Source: Alentia gelatinosa
Taxonomy: Eukaryota; Annelida; Polychaeta; Phyllodocida; Polynoidae
NCBI GenBank assembly: GCA_950022655.1
Contig: OX465583.1
Span: 36,421,360 to 36,485,359, forward strand
Direction of reading: 5' to 3'
DNA length: 64,000 bases
The notes under the pieces were generated by a model, which saw only the letters and a list, made by a program, of their open reading frames with translations, searched no databases and was not told the DNA's origin. Shown in pieces: positions 1 to 14,454 of the stretch (positions are counted from its first letter, which is position 1; the number at the start of each line of letters is the position of its first letter). The translations under genes were made by a program, and so were the position numbers.

Positions 1-59
1 ATGTTAAATTATAATTTCCATAAAACTCATATTTCCTTAACTTCTTTACGTTGTACCGT

Positions 60-335
60 CTCCACCGTCTGCCAACTACCACTGCCACTATCACACTACT
101 GCTATTAGAAAATAATACCACCTTGACACTACTGCCATAATCAATCACACAAATATAACTTCCGCACCAATGTATCTATGGCACCACTGCTATTATGATA
201 CCAATGTCACTTTGACACTGTAGTTAATGTAAATTTGACACTAATGTCACATCGACACCAAAGCTAGTAGAACGCCAGTGCCAGTATGATACAACTGTCA
301 CTATGACTTAAATGCCACTAGGATACCACTGCCAC
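60..335. repeat. Degenerate ccactgccactatgaca satellite-like tract
   Basis: Words cactgccac, gacactactg and tgtcacttt recur about every 12-24 bp. The short open frame at 312-533 overlaps its end and is not supported. Confidence 0.55.
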
Positions 336-2459
<2,124 letters not shown>

Positions 2460-3704
2460 TTGACACACACTCTGCTCTTTCTTTTTATACAACTAAGAGA
2501 AGTTTGCCTTAACTCCTTCCCTTACATTTCGGTTAGTGTTGGTGTAGGGATGGTGGCCGTGACCATGTCGCGGAGCACAAGGGCCTGCTCCGTTAACTTC
2601 TGAGCAGCTCACCTGACTGATCCTGACCCAGCCTGAAACCCGCCTAATGCCTCACGAATTCCCCGCGGTGGGTTTGGTCCAGCGAGTTAGCACAGGGCTG
2701 TGAGCACGGACGTGGCTACAGGAGGAAGATAAAGGACTTGGTATTGGGAGCTGGACCGTTGAGGCGCAGGGTGTGGATTTGGACGGGATTAGTGTGACTT
2801 GGAGCTCCTTGCTCCCCGTGAGCTGCTCGTCTGAGGCTGTGAGTGGACAGGAGGTCCTTTATATACCAGTTACTGTCACGTTAAATGAGTTGTAAATTCA
2901 CACTTTCGTCTGGCTGGTTTCTAAACCAGTTGGTTTCAACAAGGACAATAGGTTTTGCGAATACTATGACATATATGCATTTGATATTAGTATTATTAAA
3001 CGAGTCTTAACAGTGAATCAAAATAGGAAATCTGTTAGAATATCGCTCAAAGGCAGTAGATGTAGACAGAGCTCCCAGAACTTGGGATCGATAATGACTC
3101 GTGACTACAAAATGAGTTGGAGTATTTCTTAATACCAAAAATACGAAATTTACAACTACACTATGGTATTTTTTGTATGTGTATTTAAGAAATGCTCAAT
3201 GTTGAACTTTTATACCGTGAAGGTATATAAAGTGAGTACTGTCACTCTCCAAGCAGAAATCCAGTGCTCTACTTCCTCCGGCCGCTTTTATCTCTGCACC
3301 GACCTGCCTGTTCGGGACAGAATCTGTCCAGTTTGGGTTCTGCTTGTAAATAGAGATGAACATATATATTTGGTAAATGATATACATTCATTTCTGTTAT
3401 TTATGTAAAACCAGATAGAATCCTTGGGATTACTTTCTACAGTGTGCACTACACGCTTGTCCGAAACTACATAGGTATTTTGTAGTTATCATAATTATAT
3501 TGATTAATGTGAGTCTGGTTCAGTAACTTAAAGAAATACGAACAAAGTTTGTAAATAAGTTGAGAATCTCTAGTGGTGAAAAGGTACATGCGGCATAGGT
3601 GTTCTTTAAACGGAGAAGATTGATCATGTGATGTTCTGACGTTGAAACAGAGGAGTATACCTCTGCGCTGTCTGTGCTGAACAGCAGTGAGTAAGAAGTT
3701 AAGA

Positions 3705-3760
3705 CCAGGGAGCTGTTTCAAAACCATAGACTTAACCCACGTTTTGAAACAGCTCCCTGG
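3705..3760. repeat. Perfect 20-bp hairpin
   Basis: ccagggagctgtttcaaaac (3705-3724) is exactly complemented at 3741-3760 with a 16-nt loop. The arm resembles the GGGACCTGTTTCA arm of the foldback at 34264, so it may be a minimal relative. Confidence 0.8.
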
Positions 3761-5360
3761 ACGAGGTATAGGTGAGCGTTGTCCGCTGCTCCTCTGAGAG
3801 CGGACCGGTCTATACGCGCTGGAGGCTTCAGTCTACCTGGAGTGAGATCATATGAAATCTGTCTTACTCCGTTAGTGACTTGAAAACTGACATTCAGGGA
3901 GCTATTTCTCATAGGGAGAAAACACAGAGTAGACTCACCTGAACTCCTAACATTGTGTGAATCATAGATGGACTTACATCGGACAGGACTGTGTGAAAAG
4001 TGAGGCTGTGAACATTTATGAATCATGTAGTCTGACAACAAAGGACCAATTAGAATGATGGAGAAATGAAACGATTAGATGGTGGATTTGTGTTAGTAAA
4101 TTGGTTAATTCAAGATGCTGCTGAAAAGTTGGTTTATTAGAATCTTTGGAAATTGTTGTCAATAATTTAATGGATTGATGTGACTACAAAAAATGTGAAG
4201 GAAAAGAAGTTAAAGGGAATACTGATGTTGATGTTAACATTATAAGGGTTTGTACTGAAAAGGATATTGAAACATATTCTATACTTGTACTTTGCTGAAG
4301 GATTGTTCTTCTGATAATTAAAATGGATTAATAAGACTTCATCGTTTGTCCTGAGTACCCCCAGTCTCAGATGTGTGAGGTTACCGTGCAGTCGAGACTA
4401 GTTCACAGCAAACAGTTGTACGAAATTGTCGAGATACATACAGTTAACTTGACAATTCTACGATCTTTGTAAGAGATACGTAAAGAGCAGCTCCCAGGCC
4501 TTAGTAACATCTTTAAGGCCCCACAACGGTGCAAGTGGATAGCACCTCATGTTTTATTGGGTTTTGTTTTGTCAACAAGACTCATGTGCTCTTTTGAAAG
4601 GGTAGTCTAATCAACTGTGGATCATATTATGAAATGGTTTAAATCTGAACAAGAAACAGCTGGATTGTCTGTGAAACTCATTTAACAATTCCTATATTTC
4701 ACAACTCATAAGACATGAGTTGTTTGAGTTTCATAACTTTTGACAGTTGTCTTGTTTTGAATCAGAAATTTTAGCTGGTTTTCCCTATCCTTAGTGGATA
4801 CCCAGGGAACCAGCGTTGGGTTGAGTCAGAGATTAGTAAGCGCTAGCACCACAAAAAATCCGGGAGGAGAGTGGAGTTATGTGATGAGCGACTATACAGC
4901 GTGGTCGTGACGTCACGTGAATGTGCGGTGATATGTATTCCGCTAGGTGGCGTTAACGTGAATGTATAATGTTCACGTTGATACCGTGGGGAGCTTGTCT
5001 GAGAAGAGCGTGAATGTCATTCTATCGTCCTGCCATTATTCTTCCACAATAAGAAGTAGAATACGGATAATTTCATTTTCTGCTAGCTTATGATATTGCT
5101 GGAATCTTGCTAATGAAGATACCTTGTACAAATGAATTCAATTGTACTTGAGTATGATATCCTCATAATTACGATGATCTTCAAATATCTTTGATGGTGC
5201 TACTGATTTGATGCGTCGATAAACAAGGTAGTTGCATCTCCTTTTAACATATACCTGTATGATACATACTATAGTTTGTGTAATACAAACACAAATAGAG
5301 GTAACATGTAATGAAGATCAGTAAAGGATGGAACAAGTTCAAGAAAAGGTGGATTAGTGA

Positions 5361-5376
5361 CCCCCCCCCCCCCCCC
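5361..5376. repeat. Poly-C tract
   Basis: Sixteen C followed by a further gcccccgcc. G-quadruplex potential on the - strand. Confidence 0.9.
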
Positions 5377-6550
5377 GCCCCCGCCAAGCACCCACAATAC
5401 TATTTCTTGGCTATACTACTGGCGCCGCCTGCAATTACCACAACGACGTCTTGAAACGGTTCACAGCAGATACTTAGTACTTGTCTCTGCAACAGACTTA
5501 TCGGAATGAGAAAGTGGAGTAACATTAAGGCAGCAAAAAAAGGAGAACTGCTTAACAGATTTAAAGCCAAACCAGTCATATATTCTGAGCAAGTAAAATA
5601 TTAGTGTTAAATGGGCTACACCAATATATCAGCTGCTTCTCCTTCATATGTAAGCTAGCATACTGCGCATTATAAGTCGATGAGACTGCCATTACGAATG
5701 AGCACATGGGTATTGTTTACAGGCCAAATCCCTGCAACACATGAGGTGTTCTCCACAGAAGAAAGTAATCCCAGACAATACCATAAACAACAAGAATATG
5801 TGTATATTGTTGACTATGTAATAAGTGGATCTCTCCTTATTAGGAATAGAACGGAAAGTACTCCTTAAAGTGTCCAATAAAAAGGACATAGGAAAAATTG
5901 TCATATGGGACGGATTCTATCTCTAAACAATTACCTTGGGGCAGAGCTACAGCCATCGGTTCAGGATCTCTGCCAGGGGAGTGGAGAAAGGAGGACTTCC
6001 GGTGAGGGGGCGCTGCGGTTGTCAGAGGTGGTGACGAATCGGGAGTTGTGCGTTACACGTGTCGTTGTCACGTGATGAAGAGGGCACTCCTTACTGCCCC
6101 CTGGTGGCCAGTTGGCAAAATGTACCATTAGCCAGTCCACTAGTCAGTGGTGATCTATAACGGGAAGCAGAAAGTGCAACCTGCTGAAACCGAAATAACC
6201 GTCACACGATGTTGCCGTTCAGCTGCGTAGATCCAGCTTCATGGTTCTACTTAAGGATTAGTCAAAACAACAGCTTGTGTTTCTAGTTTCCTTTTGAGTC
6301 ATATAACATTGGATAATTGTAAAGATTGCCAATATTCTACTTCTCCACAGCTCATTAAAATTACTAAGTAGAATTGATTTGAGATCTTTAAGATATCTTC
6401 ACCGTAACAATCCAGCGGATTGGGGAGTATCTGCATTGTTTTCGTATTGGTATTGATTATCAACCTACCACCTCCATATTCCAAATAATCCCTTTCTAAA
6501 TGTACCAAAATACATTTAAGTATAACGGATATCATCGTAAAACTGAATGA

Positions 6551-6671
6551 GTTTTAATCTTGGCCACCGTATGCCATGAATGGAGTTTGGCAGAGTGACT
6601 TCATGAGGCGAAGCCGATTGAAGTCCGGAGCCATAACTCCAGTCGTGGCATGGGGTGGCCAAGATTAAAAC
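6551..6671. mobile_element. Foldback element, 121 bp
   Basis: Arms of about 35 bp (gttttaatcttggccacc and its complement) with few mismatches around a 50-nt loop. Probably a MITE or a remnant of a larger palindrome. Confidence 0.75.
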
Positions 6672-6683
6672 GAATCAGGTTTT

Positions 6684-6840
6684 GATTTTATCCTACCCCG
6701 TCTCCTATATCTTGGAATATTACGTGAGAACAATTCTGTATGCCACTAGTGGCATATAAAACTCCGAATGCCAGTCAGCATAGCATACGGAAACTCAATG
6801 TTAAGCCTATAGGATTTTATATTAGGGGTAGGATAAAAAA
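6684..6840. mobile_element. Second foldback element with a central 18-bp palindrome
   Basis: Outer arms ttttatcctacccc and ggggtaggataaaa. At its centre is the perfect palindrome tatgccactagtggcata (6739-6756). It sits 13 bp from the previous foldback. Confidence 0.6.
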
Positions 6841-8812
6841 AGGATAGCTTGGTGGTCAGGAAGGAATCTTATCAAACAGTTATGGGGTGGAACCTAGACT
6901 TGTTGGGTACAAATCCTAAAGCCTGGAATGACATGTCCATAGGGACCTTACGTGTCAGTAGGCGGACATTCACACAAGCAAGATGGAATACTGCCTAAAG
7001 CGCTTTTACTCCTTAAAAAAGCTACCACACACTAGCAGGCAGATAAATTGGTGTGACCTACCAATCAAAGCCTAATCCCTGCCGACATTTCATTAAAGTC
7101 ATCCATCATTCAGTTGGCTTATAGCAAGCCTCCTGCTGGTAGCAGAGCCCAGTGTCAGCTCAGCGTGAGCTTCATCGATTTACCCTCCCTGTATGTGAAA
7201 ATAAATCCTACCTTGTTTCGATATTATTGGAGTACAAGAATTTCATCTTTTTCTCGATAGAACGGACAACGCTGTCTTTATTTCACTCTCCTAGTTTACA
7301 TGTCTCGTCCATCAATGATTGCCAATGTTTTATCACACATTGCTATTTACCCTTTCTTATGTATTATAACTGAGCTATTAATGCCTATTTGTCGCGCTTA
7401 CCATTATTTTCTTTACCCTAATGAGAAAATGTACTCAGTACTTTCTGAGCATATTTCCCTTATTCATTCTGAGACTCATACATTCTATATTTTGTAAACT
7501 ATACTTCACTAGTAATTACCAAACCTATATTTGAAAGAAAGATGTAAAATGAGGTATCAGCATTACAACGCTTTATGATCATGAAGATACTCCCAAAAAC
7601 GCTATATATTTTAATCGTTGCCATCAAGGCCTAGTTTAAAATTATATTTTCTAGTGCAGATGTTAAACTTAAGTTCAATACTTGCATATATTGGTATATA
7701 TCAATTTCCGGAATTTCAAATAATCAATTGCAGTTTATAAAAGAAAAGTCCCGCATATATATGATATTCTAGATATATTAGGTTAATCATAAATCAATAT
7801 TGCAATAGCTGTAATATGCAAAGCATAGGTGGAGAGCCAGGCTAGTGCCCAGGTGGCTAGCATACCAGATTCACGCTCATTGGGCAAAAATCACTTGTGT
7901 GTGTGTGTTTTTACACCGTAAATATTAACCAGATTCTGGTATCTTCATAAAATCACCTGTGTTTGAGCACTTTGGTAGAATGCTTCTCCCCAATGGGTAA
8001 TGGAAAATTTCTGCGAAATTCCTGAAAGCTAGTCTATTGTCCACTATGACATGGACATCCCCAGTTTTAACAGATTCTATTCTTTGGTTCGGCCCCAATC
8101 TGATCAATGTACCCAATATACAGACCTAATGTTCTGACTCCCTGATGAAAATCGGTAATTACCTGTAGGAAATTGCCTTGTCGGATGGAATACTGTCTAT
8201 ACAAATCCCTTCCTGAAATCTCAATTACTTTCTTTTTTGAATCACTGAACTTCACATTAGTGGCCATGCATAAAGTACGTACGCAGCAGGGTTGGATGGG
8301 AAGATTAGACAAAACACGTACAGAAGCGTACAGGAGAGAGGGAGAGATTCAGGGCCTTCTTTGCGTGTTCGCATGCAAACGCAAATTTATGAAAGAAATG
8401 CGATGTATAACCAATATTGTAAGGTGAGTAGGCTGCTGGGAGTGGTGAGATTCATGTCTGTAGTTAGGTAAGTGGATGGGTAGGTTGGAATGTACACATT
8501 GGTTCGTCGGCTTGTTGATGCGTAGGCAAGTTTGTGCATTGGTCAGCCAACACTGGAGCCTATACAGGGCTGATGGCCTTTGACTGACTGTCCATCAATC
8601 TGATGACCTATCTACATGACGGTCCACCCACTTATTGCTCATCCACCTGACTGTCCACCCATGTAACTGCCCATTCACTTTGTTGTTGTTTTTTTGCTGG
8701 ATCAGACATGGATTTTGAAGTATCATAAAATGCACTTCAGACGAATTATTTAGGTCATGTCACTCTCACTGTAAGTTGTGTGTAATTGTCTCTGTATTAG
8801 ATGTTTATTATA
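6841..8812. other. Intergenic, no gene seen
   Basis: Unique AT-rich DNA. At 8540-8680 words such as ctgactgtccacccat recur imperfectly, a faint old tandem repeat. Confidence 0.5.
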
Positions 8813-9253
8813 ACCCTGTGTAAGCGACCACCCCATGTAAGTGGACACCCTGCTTTAACGGACAGTTATTTCAGTACAAAAAGCCATTTAACCCCATGTA
8901 AGCTGTCACTTAGTCTTAGTCCATTGGTGTACCTGACCGTGGATCATGACAGGAAATCAGCCAATGATTTTACATCACCGATCTACAGTCAGGAGCCACT
9001 AACAGACTTTTGGTACTGCTGACCCAATATCGGTCAATGGAAACGACCCAGCTCGTGAAATGACCCACAACTTTTTATGCTTAAATTATGCAGTGTGGCA
9101 CCACCCACCACTGAGTGAAAGCTTGGTCATTGAGTGAAATCTACTACCCTTCTATACCGACGCAGTCAGTGGCACCACCGACAGACTTTCTGGGTAACTC
9201 AAAAGATCTAGGCCTTTTTCGTCGGCCAATTGAAACAGGCCTTATAGGGCACA

Positions 9254-9447
9254 GAGTCAATGTGAAGGGTAAGATAAATTCAGAAACCTATTCAAATTTA
9301 CAGTCAGAGCTCTATCCCATCCCATTTGAATTGCAACATATTTCATGCAGCTTTGCTTTGTTAATTACTATTAACGATTATTTGCGATTCAAACTCAATG
9401 GGATACAAGCTCTGAACCCAAACTTTCATGGGTTTCCTCTATAGTAT
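9254..9447. repeat. Foldback unit, copy 1 of a direct duplication
   Basis: Contains gaaacctattcaaatttaca near the start and its rough complement (ccaaactttcatgggtttc) near the end, so it folds on itself. The whole unit recurs at 9606-9788. Confidence 0.75.
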
Positions 9448-9605
9448 CTATGCCATAGTATCACCTATATAAAGGTATGATATACTACATTACCTCACCC
9501 CTGGTATTTTTCCCATAGACTTAACATTGGGATCTTGTATCCAATGCCCATTGAGTATTTAGGAAAAACATCCAATGGGAGATTATGTCACAAATGTTAG
9601 CCCAT

Positions 9606-9788
9606 TAGTTAATATGAAGGGTGAAATAAATTCAGAAACCTATTCAAGTTTAGGGTCAGAGCTTGATCCCATCTCATTTGAATCATTATACAATCCATGT
9701 GGCTTCGCCTTGTGAATTACTACGCAATTTAAACTTGATTGGATACGTGCTGGCCCTAAACTTTCATAGGTTTCCTCTATATAGTTTA
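9606..9788. repeat. Foldback unit, copy 2 of a direct duplication
   Basis: Repeats the 9254 unit in the same order (gaaacctattcaagtttagg ... aaactttcataggtttcctc) at roughly 80-85% identity by eye, about 350 bp downstream. Confidence 0.75.
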
Positions 9789-10099
9789 ACTATTTACAGA
9801 CTGAAAACTGCATGTAAGCAGACACCCCATGTAAGCAGACACTTTGTCCCAGAATGGAGGGTGGCCACTTACGCGGGGGCCTAATCTACCTATATATGCA
9901 TAATTGGTTGCACTTAATGCATCATTTTTGCCAACCACAAAACCACATTGAATGCATTCCTGACATCAGGAGCTTTAATTTGATACCAAATACTCATATC
10001 TTTCATGATTTCTATCAAGGTTCATCTTATTTAAAAAAAAAAAAATCTTCTAAAAACGTTTTTGCTGATGCGCGCGGTGATGAGAAACAAGATTTTTTT

Positions 10100-10690
10100 T
10101 GAGTGGCCTAACATCAACACAATCCAACACACGTTCACCAAGATCTACACTGACACCAACAAACCCACACCCACAAACATCTTCACCTACCAACACCCAC
10201 ATCCACAAATATCAATACCAACCAACAACAACACCCATGCCTACCAACACTAAATCATGCCAACATCAACATTTACCAATACCAGCACCTCTACCTGTCA
10301 ACACCCACACTCAGACCTTCAACCACCAACCCCAAGACTTACATCAATCGATTCTCACACAGTGCACCTGTCAACCCACCAATAACTACACCCATCAACA
10401 GCACCCACTAGCACCAATGTTTAACACCCTCCAACCCCAACACTTACACCCATCACCAACAACACTCACATCCATTAACCCCAACACCCCACCAACTCTT
10501 ATACCCACTGAGCCCAACATCTATACCCACAAACACCCAACCTCAATCCCACTGTCATCCACATAAACCCCTTCAAATTCCAATACCCACACCTACTAAC
10601 TCCCAAACTAATGACCACCAACACCTACAACCATTGATCAACCCCAACACTCACACCCACCCACACCAACACTCGACTCCAGTCGCTATG
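10100..10690. repeat. CA-rich degenerate array (ACCAACACCCAC-type)
   Basis: Nearly G-free + strand made of accaacaccc, cacaaacacc and catcaacac words. The 155-codon Thr/Pro/His/Asn-rich open frame (10099-10566) has no domain and arises because such DNA lacks stops. Confidence 0.8.
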
Positions 10691-10848
10691 GTCACAATCG
10701 CACGCAACTAGATGTACCCAGTCGCAAGCTAGGTACCGCTAGTTACAAGGTAGGTACCGCTACTCGGAGAATAGTTCTAAATATCTAATTGCAAGCCTGC
10801 CAGTCGCATAGTGGAATGGCCCGTTATGGCATCTTATGTATGCAAAGG

Positions 10849-11080
10849 GCCTTAAAGCTGGAGACACACCAAGCGAGTCAAGGTAGCGATCTATGGAATC
10901 GCAAATACAAAATAGAATATCTGAAATATTTTTTCATAATAATATCTCTGACCGATAATTTAGCGTTGCAGATGCAATAATGAAGAGAAATATGAAATAA
11001 TAGCACACATACACGCCATTTTGTGTTGGCGATTCCAGAAATCGCTTCTTTTCTAGCTTGGTGTGTCTCCGGCTTAAGGA
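10849..11080. mobile_element. Foldback MITE, about 230 bp
   Basis: Arms of about 50 bp: ccttaaagctggagacacac at the left is complemented by gtgtgtctccggcttaagg at the right, and both arms carry GCGAT-type boxes further in. The centre is AT-rich. No coding frame. Confidence 0.75.
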
Positions 11081-11290
11081 CCGGCTTCCACCTACTACGA
11101 TCAAAATAAAAGATCTACGGACAAACTACGATGTCAAAAATCGTAAACTATCGGGAAGCACTGTACCGTATACGTAGGCAAGCGTCGAGACTAGGCCCAT
11201 CGGCATGTACCTAAAAACCGGTTACGATGCACACTAATGTGCCTAGTTTAAAGACAAATGCGCGTAGGTATCGAAACGCCCCCCCGGTTT
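11080..11290. mobile_element. Partial MITE family A relative
   Basis: Starts ggaccggcttccacctacta, a diverged family A end, directly abutting the foldback that ends at 11080. The opposite end is not recognisable, so this is a degraded or nested fragment. Confidence 0.4.
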
Positions 11291-11319
11291 AACACTGGTG
11301 CTGCCATCTGGGGCCATGA

Positions 11320-11690
11320 AAATATAGCAGTTTCTCATAGACACCAATAGATAAGCACTTACCTTCTTTAGATGTCCTTCCCATAGAAATTAGCATGATG
11401 ACATAGTATTTTTTTAGCATTTCTCATTTGTACATGTTCCCAACTATCATAATCCAGAATTGTTTGAAGATAGCAATAGAACATCAGTGTCATTTAGCAA
11501 CAAAGTAAAAATATTGCATTTTCCCATAGACACCAATAGTTAAGCACTTACATTGTCAGATGGCCCATAGAAGTTAGCATGGTGACATGCCATTTCTTTT
11601 TTCATTTTCTATTTGCTAATATATAAAATTTATATTGTCCTGAGTTATTTGCAAATCTCAATAGAATTTAGAAATCACCGGACTACCAGC
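11320..11690. repeat. Tandem direct duplication, about 190 bp unit
   Basis: tcatagacaccaatagataa ... agcatgatgacat at 11320-11505 recurs as ccatagacaccaatagttaa ... agcatggtgacat at 11512-11690. The copies are diverged and non-coding. Confidence 0.75.
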
Positions 11691-11702
11691 ATTTGTCTTT
11701 AA

Positions 11703-12160
11703 AGGGGGGCGTCCACCAACCATGACAAGGCTACGACATGCTTTCCAATCGTAAGCCTGTCGTGGACCTTGTCGGAAAGCCATTGTCATAGCCTTGTTGT
11801 GGTTGGTGGACGCCCCCTAGTTCCCGACAAGAGTCTACGACAAGGCCACAACAGGCTGCGACTGGAGACTTGTCGGGGGCCTGTCGGGGGCCTTCCGACA
11901 AGGCTACGCCAGTATCGAACATGTTCGATTTTTGCTTCGACTGGACCTTTGTCGTGGAGTGTTGTGGTTTCCTCGATATCACTGTCGTAGTGTGTCGGAA
12001 CTATGGGCGCCTTTTTTACAGCAACCAGCAACGTCTATGACATGCCCCGACACCGCTGTCCCGACACTGCTCTTCTCACAACAAGGCTGCGACAAGGCGC
12101 CGATAGGAACTTTCTTGTCTGCTCTTGTCGTAGCCTTGTCGTGGTTGGTGGACACCCCCC
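11703..12160. mobile_element. TTAA-flanked MITE with three copies of its terminal repeat
   Basis: TTAA is present on both sides (11699-11702 and 12161-12164). The ends are about 36-bp inverted repeats starting AGGGGGGCGTCCACCAACCA. A further inverted copy of the end lies inside at about 11785-11818, so 11703-11818 is itself a complete 115-bp hairpin. TTAA targets are typical of piggyBac-type transposition (family inference). It has no coding capacity. Confidence 0.75.
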
Positions 12161-12164
12161 TTAA

Positions 12165-13485
12165 TACTCTTCAATGCGCAGCGATCTTTTACATAATGCC
12201 TTAAAGGGCCCCATAAAAAATTCCACATTTCAAAAATAAATACAGGAAAAGCTGATTATTTTATATCAGATAAAGACAAAATAATGTGTGGAAGCCAATA
12301 TCTTGATTTAAATAACATTATGAGATTCTTTTAGTCACATGACATGCGGGGTGTTCGTGAGGTGTGGTTCCATTGGACATGTTTTGAGTGTTGTTGGGGG
12401 GGGGGGGGGGGGGGACGATACGCGATAGGGGAGAGGGTTAATGCAATGCGTATTCTGGGCAAGGTGGGGGTGAGGGTTTAATTTTCCCCAACCTTTTGTG
12501 TACATAAGGATTGTCCCTTATTATCTATAGAGGCCCATTTCCCAGTCCACTGCTGCAGCCTGCCAACCAGGGCCGGTTCATTGAATGAGGATATAGTCCG
12601 TTGCCTTTTATTTAGCCGGTTCATTAAGATCGTACGGGACCAATTTGAATCGAGACAGACTACCTTCGTCAATTGGCCTTTAGCATTGCAGTCTTTTCAG
12701 GAACCTTCGGATTTTGACCTAATCCATGTTTCTGGACCATGATTTTCTTTCCCATTGAAGTATAGACAAGAATAGGAGCCCACCTTCTAGCCATTATATA
12801 CACTACATTGGTTTCATCGCATGTGTTATTGATATGCATAACTTAAGGCAACAAAACAATGATGAAAGATATCTTTCAGTGTTGTGCATAATATAATAAA
12901 CAAAACAGTGGTACAATACGAATAGCGTTGATGCCGAAAATATCTGTCCATGCGTCTGTCACACACATATTGGGCAGTTTTCCTGGCCTGGTGATGATGC
13001 TGCTGGCGTATCTCTTTCGTCTTTTTTTTAAATCCATATTGCATCATTTGATTCAGGACGATCTTGAGAATCAGACAATTGGCACACTTTCCCGCAACAC
13101 TCCGCCGCTGATTAGTCAAAAACCATGACAGGGGAACACTGGGATGCGAGAGGAGGGAAATTTACGGCAATGTTGAATGTCTATAGGTGGTTTGAGAGGC
13201 GATCAGGCATGGCAAATTGATGAAGAATTGCTGATTGATTGCGTTCTTGGCACGCTTCTGGCAGCTGTCAGCTCATTATGGCAACTCATTGTGACAGTAC
13301 ATTATGGCAACGTGCTTGTTGAGCAGAGAAGATTAGGAATCTATCCATTCACAAGTGAGCCTATTAAAACGCTTATATTGAAGATAGTATATGGCAACAT
13401 GGCGGCATGAACGACTCAAGCTAAAACTTTAGAATAGAATTCCTTCTCCAAGGTAGACCTTCGCTGCAGCGTTATATATCACATT
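12165..13485. other. Intergenic, no gene seen
   Basis: Contains the 12397 poly-G run. Open frames at 12928-13410 and on the opposite strand lack motifs. Confidence 0.5.
12397..12414. repeat. Poly-G tract
   Basis: Eighteen G on the + strand, a strong G-quadruplex candidate. Length in the read may be unreliable. Confidence 0.9.
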
Positions 13486-13763
13486 TAGGCTTGGCGTCCA
13501 CCTACTACGATAAAGCTCCGATACGGCCTACAATGCACCTCCGGATAAAAAAGCAAAATCGTGTCGGAAGGTCACTAATATAGGGGCAGTTGGCCATGTT
13601 TCTGCGTCAAAGGCACCGAAAAACCCAATTAAGATGCATGGTTGATTGTTTAGACATATGTCTACGAGTTTGCACCTTACAGATATGTCTCCGATATTTG
13701 CTTTTTGTATCGGTGCCATATCGGGAGTTCTAAATTTCTATCGTAGTAGGTGGACGCCAGGCC
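13486..13763. mobile_element. MITE family A, copy 1 (complete, about 278 bp)
   Basis: Terminal inverted repeats of about 28 bp start GGCTTGGCGTCCACCTAC and end as the reverse complement (GTAGGTGGACGCCAGGCC). A TTA lies outside each end. The TWA-like target and GGC start suggest a PIF/Harbinger-derived non-autonomous element (inference). It has no coding capacity. It lies about 600 bp upstream of the receptor start codon. Confidence 0.8.
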
Positions 13764-14220
13764 TTACAGAGCCGAAGCACAGGCTGAAGCGAATACACTA
13801 TGCACATTGTATATACATCCTCAACTATAAAGAAACTTCGCATTATTCGCTTGGGCACTTTATTTTTTCTACTTACTAGAAATTTATAAATTATTGTAAT
13901 TAGGGATACATCCTTCCCTTATATATCCAGTTATTCTGACCAGGTCTACCGATAACCCGCCATCCACCCCCACCCCCACACTCACACATCTATTTGCATC
14001 CTAGATAACTTTGTTGTAGAGTGATATCATCTGAAACTTAACATATTTTGGTTGATAAGAGGTATAGCGTACATGTATGCTATTTAAATCTATGTCAAAT
14101 CAAAGGAAAGAAATGTCATTGAGCATTCATATAGAGCCTCGTGTTACGGTCACGCGCTGTTCGCATAGATCAGATATAGTTCTTCTATTCATCAGCGTGG
14201 GAAGCATTGAACCGATCATT

Positions 14221-14226
14221 TATAAA
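14221..14226 (+). promoter_or_regulatory. Candidate TATA box for the receptor gene
   Basis: TATAAA lies 138 nt upstream of the predicted start codon. With normal spacing, transcription would begin near 14250, just after the out-of-frame ATG at 14246. TATAAA is common by chance in this AT-rich DNA, so the call rests on position alone. Confidence 0.25.
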
Positions 14227-14363
14227 CTGGGAGGAATTGTAAAACATGCCCAAGCTTAGCAGACATGCATCACTGAGCAGCTACCAGCGTGACATGTGCA
14301 GCACGAAAACGCTACAGACTTACAACACGTGCTGCAACCACAAGGGCTACACCTTCTTTGGTC

Positions 14364-14454
14364 ATGTCTCGATTTCGATTTGTGAATTGCTTACCATGGA
14401 TATTCTTCCTTTTAAAGTTGGATTCGTCTTTGACGAATGGGGGGCGGTTTGGAG
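14364..14454 (+). CDS. Receptor exon 1: start codon and signal peptide
   Basis: The ATG at 14364 opens a frame beginning MSRFRFVNC followed by a hydrophobic core LPWIFFLLKL and a polar stretch DSSLTNGG, which is the shape of a cleavable signal peptide. The frame ends at a strong donor (GGAG|gtgagt) in phase 1, exactly the phase required by exon 2. No in-frame ATG lies upstream in this open stretch; only a GTG at 14289 extends it. An out-of-frame ATG at 14246 could act upstream if transcription starts before it. A first non-coding exon cannot be excluded. Confidence 0.7.

Larger units (their letters stand above)
2460..6550. other. Intergenic, no gene seen
   Basis: Mostly unique DNA apart from the 3705 hairpin and the 5361 poly-C. 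A moderately GC-rich stretch at 2520-2850 and two small cacgtga clusters (4905-4980, 6055-6080) have no recognised function. Confidence 0.55.
8813..9885. mobile_element. Tigger/pogo-like inverted-repeat element with later insertions
   Basis: The left part has repeated GTAAGYGGACACC-type words (tgtaagcgaccaccccatgt, then aacggacag) and the right part has them inverted (gtaagcagacaccccatgta, ending gtggccacttacgcggggg). Such words are typical of pogo/Tigger-derived non-autonomous elements (family inference). Its middle holds the duplicated foldbacks at 9254 and 9606. No transposase frame. Confidence 0.5.

Noticed and set aside
10099..10566. 155-codon Thr/Pro/His-rich frame
   Set aside because: Lies in the CA-rich array, which lacks stop codons by composition; the product has no domain.
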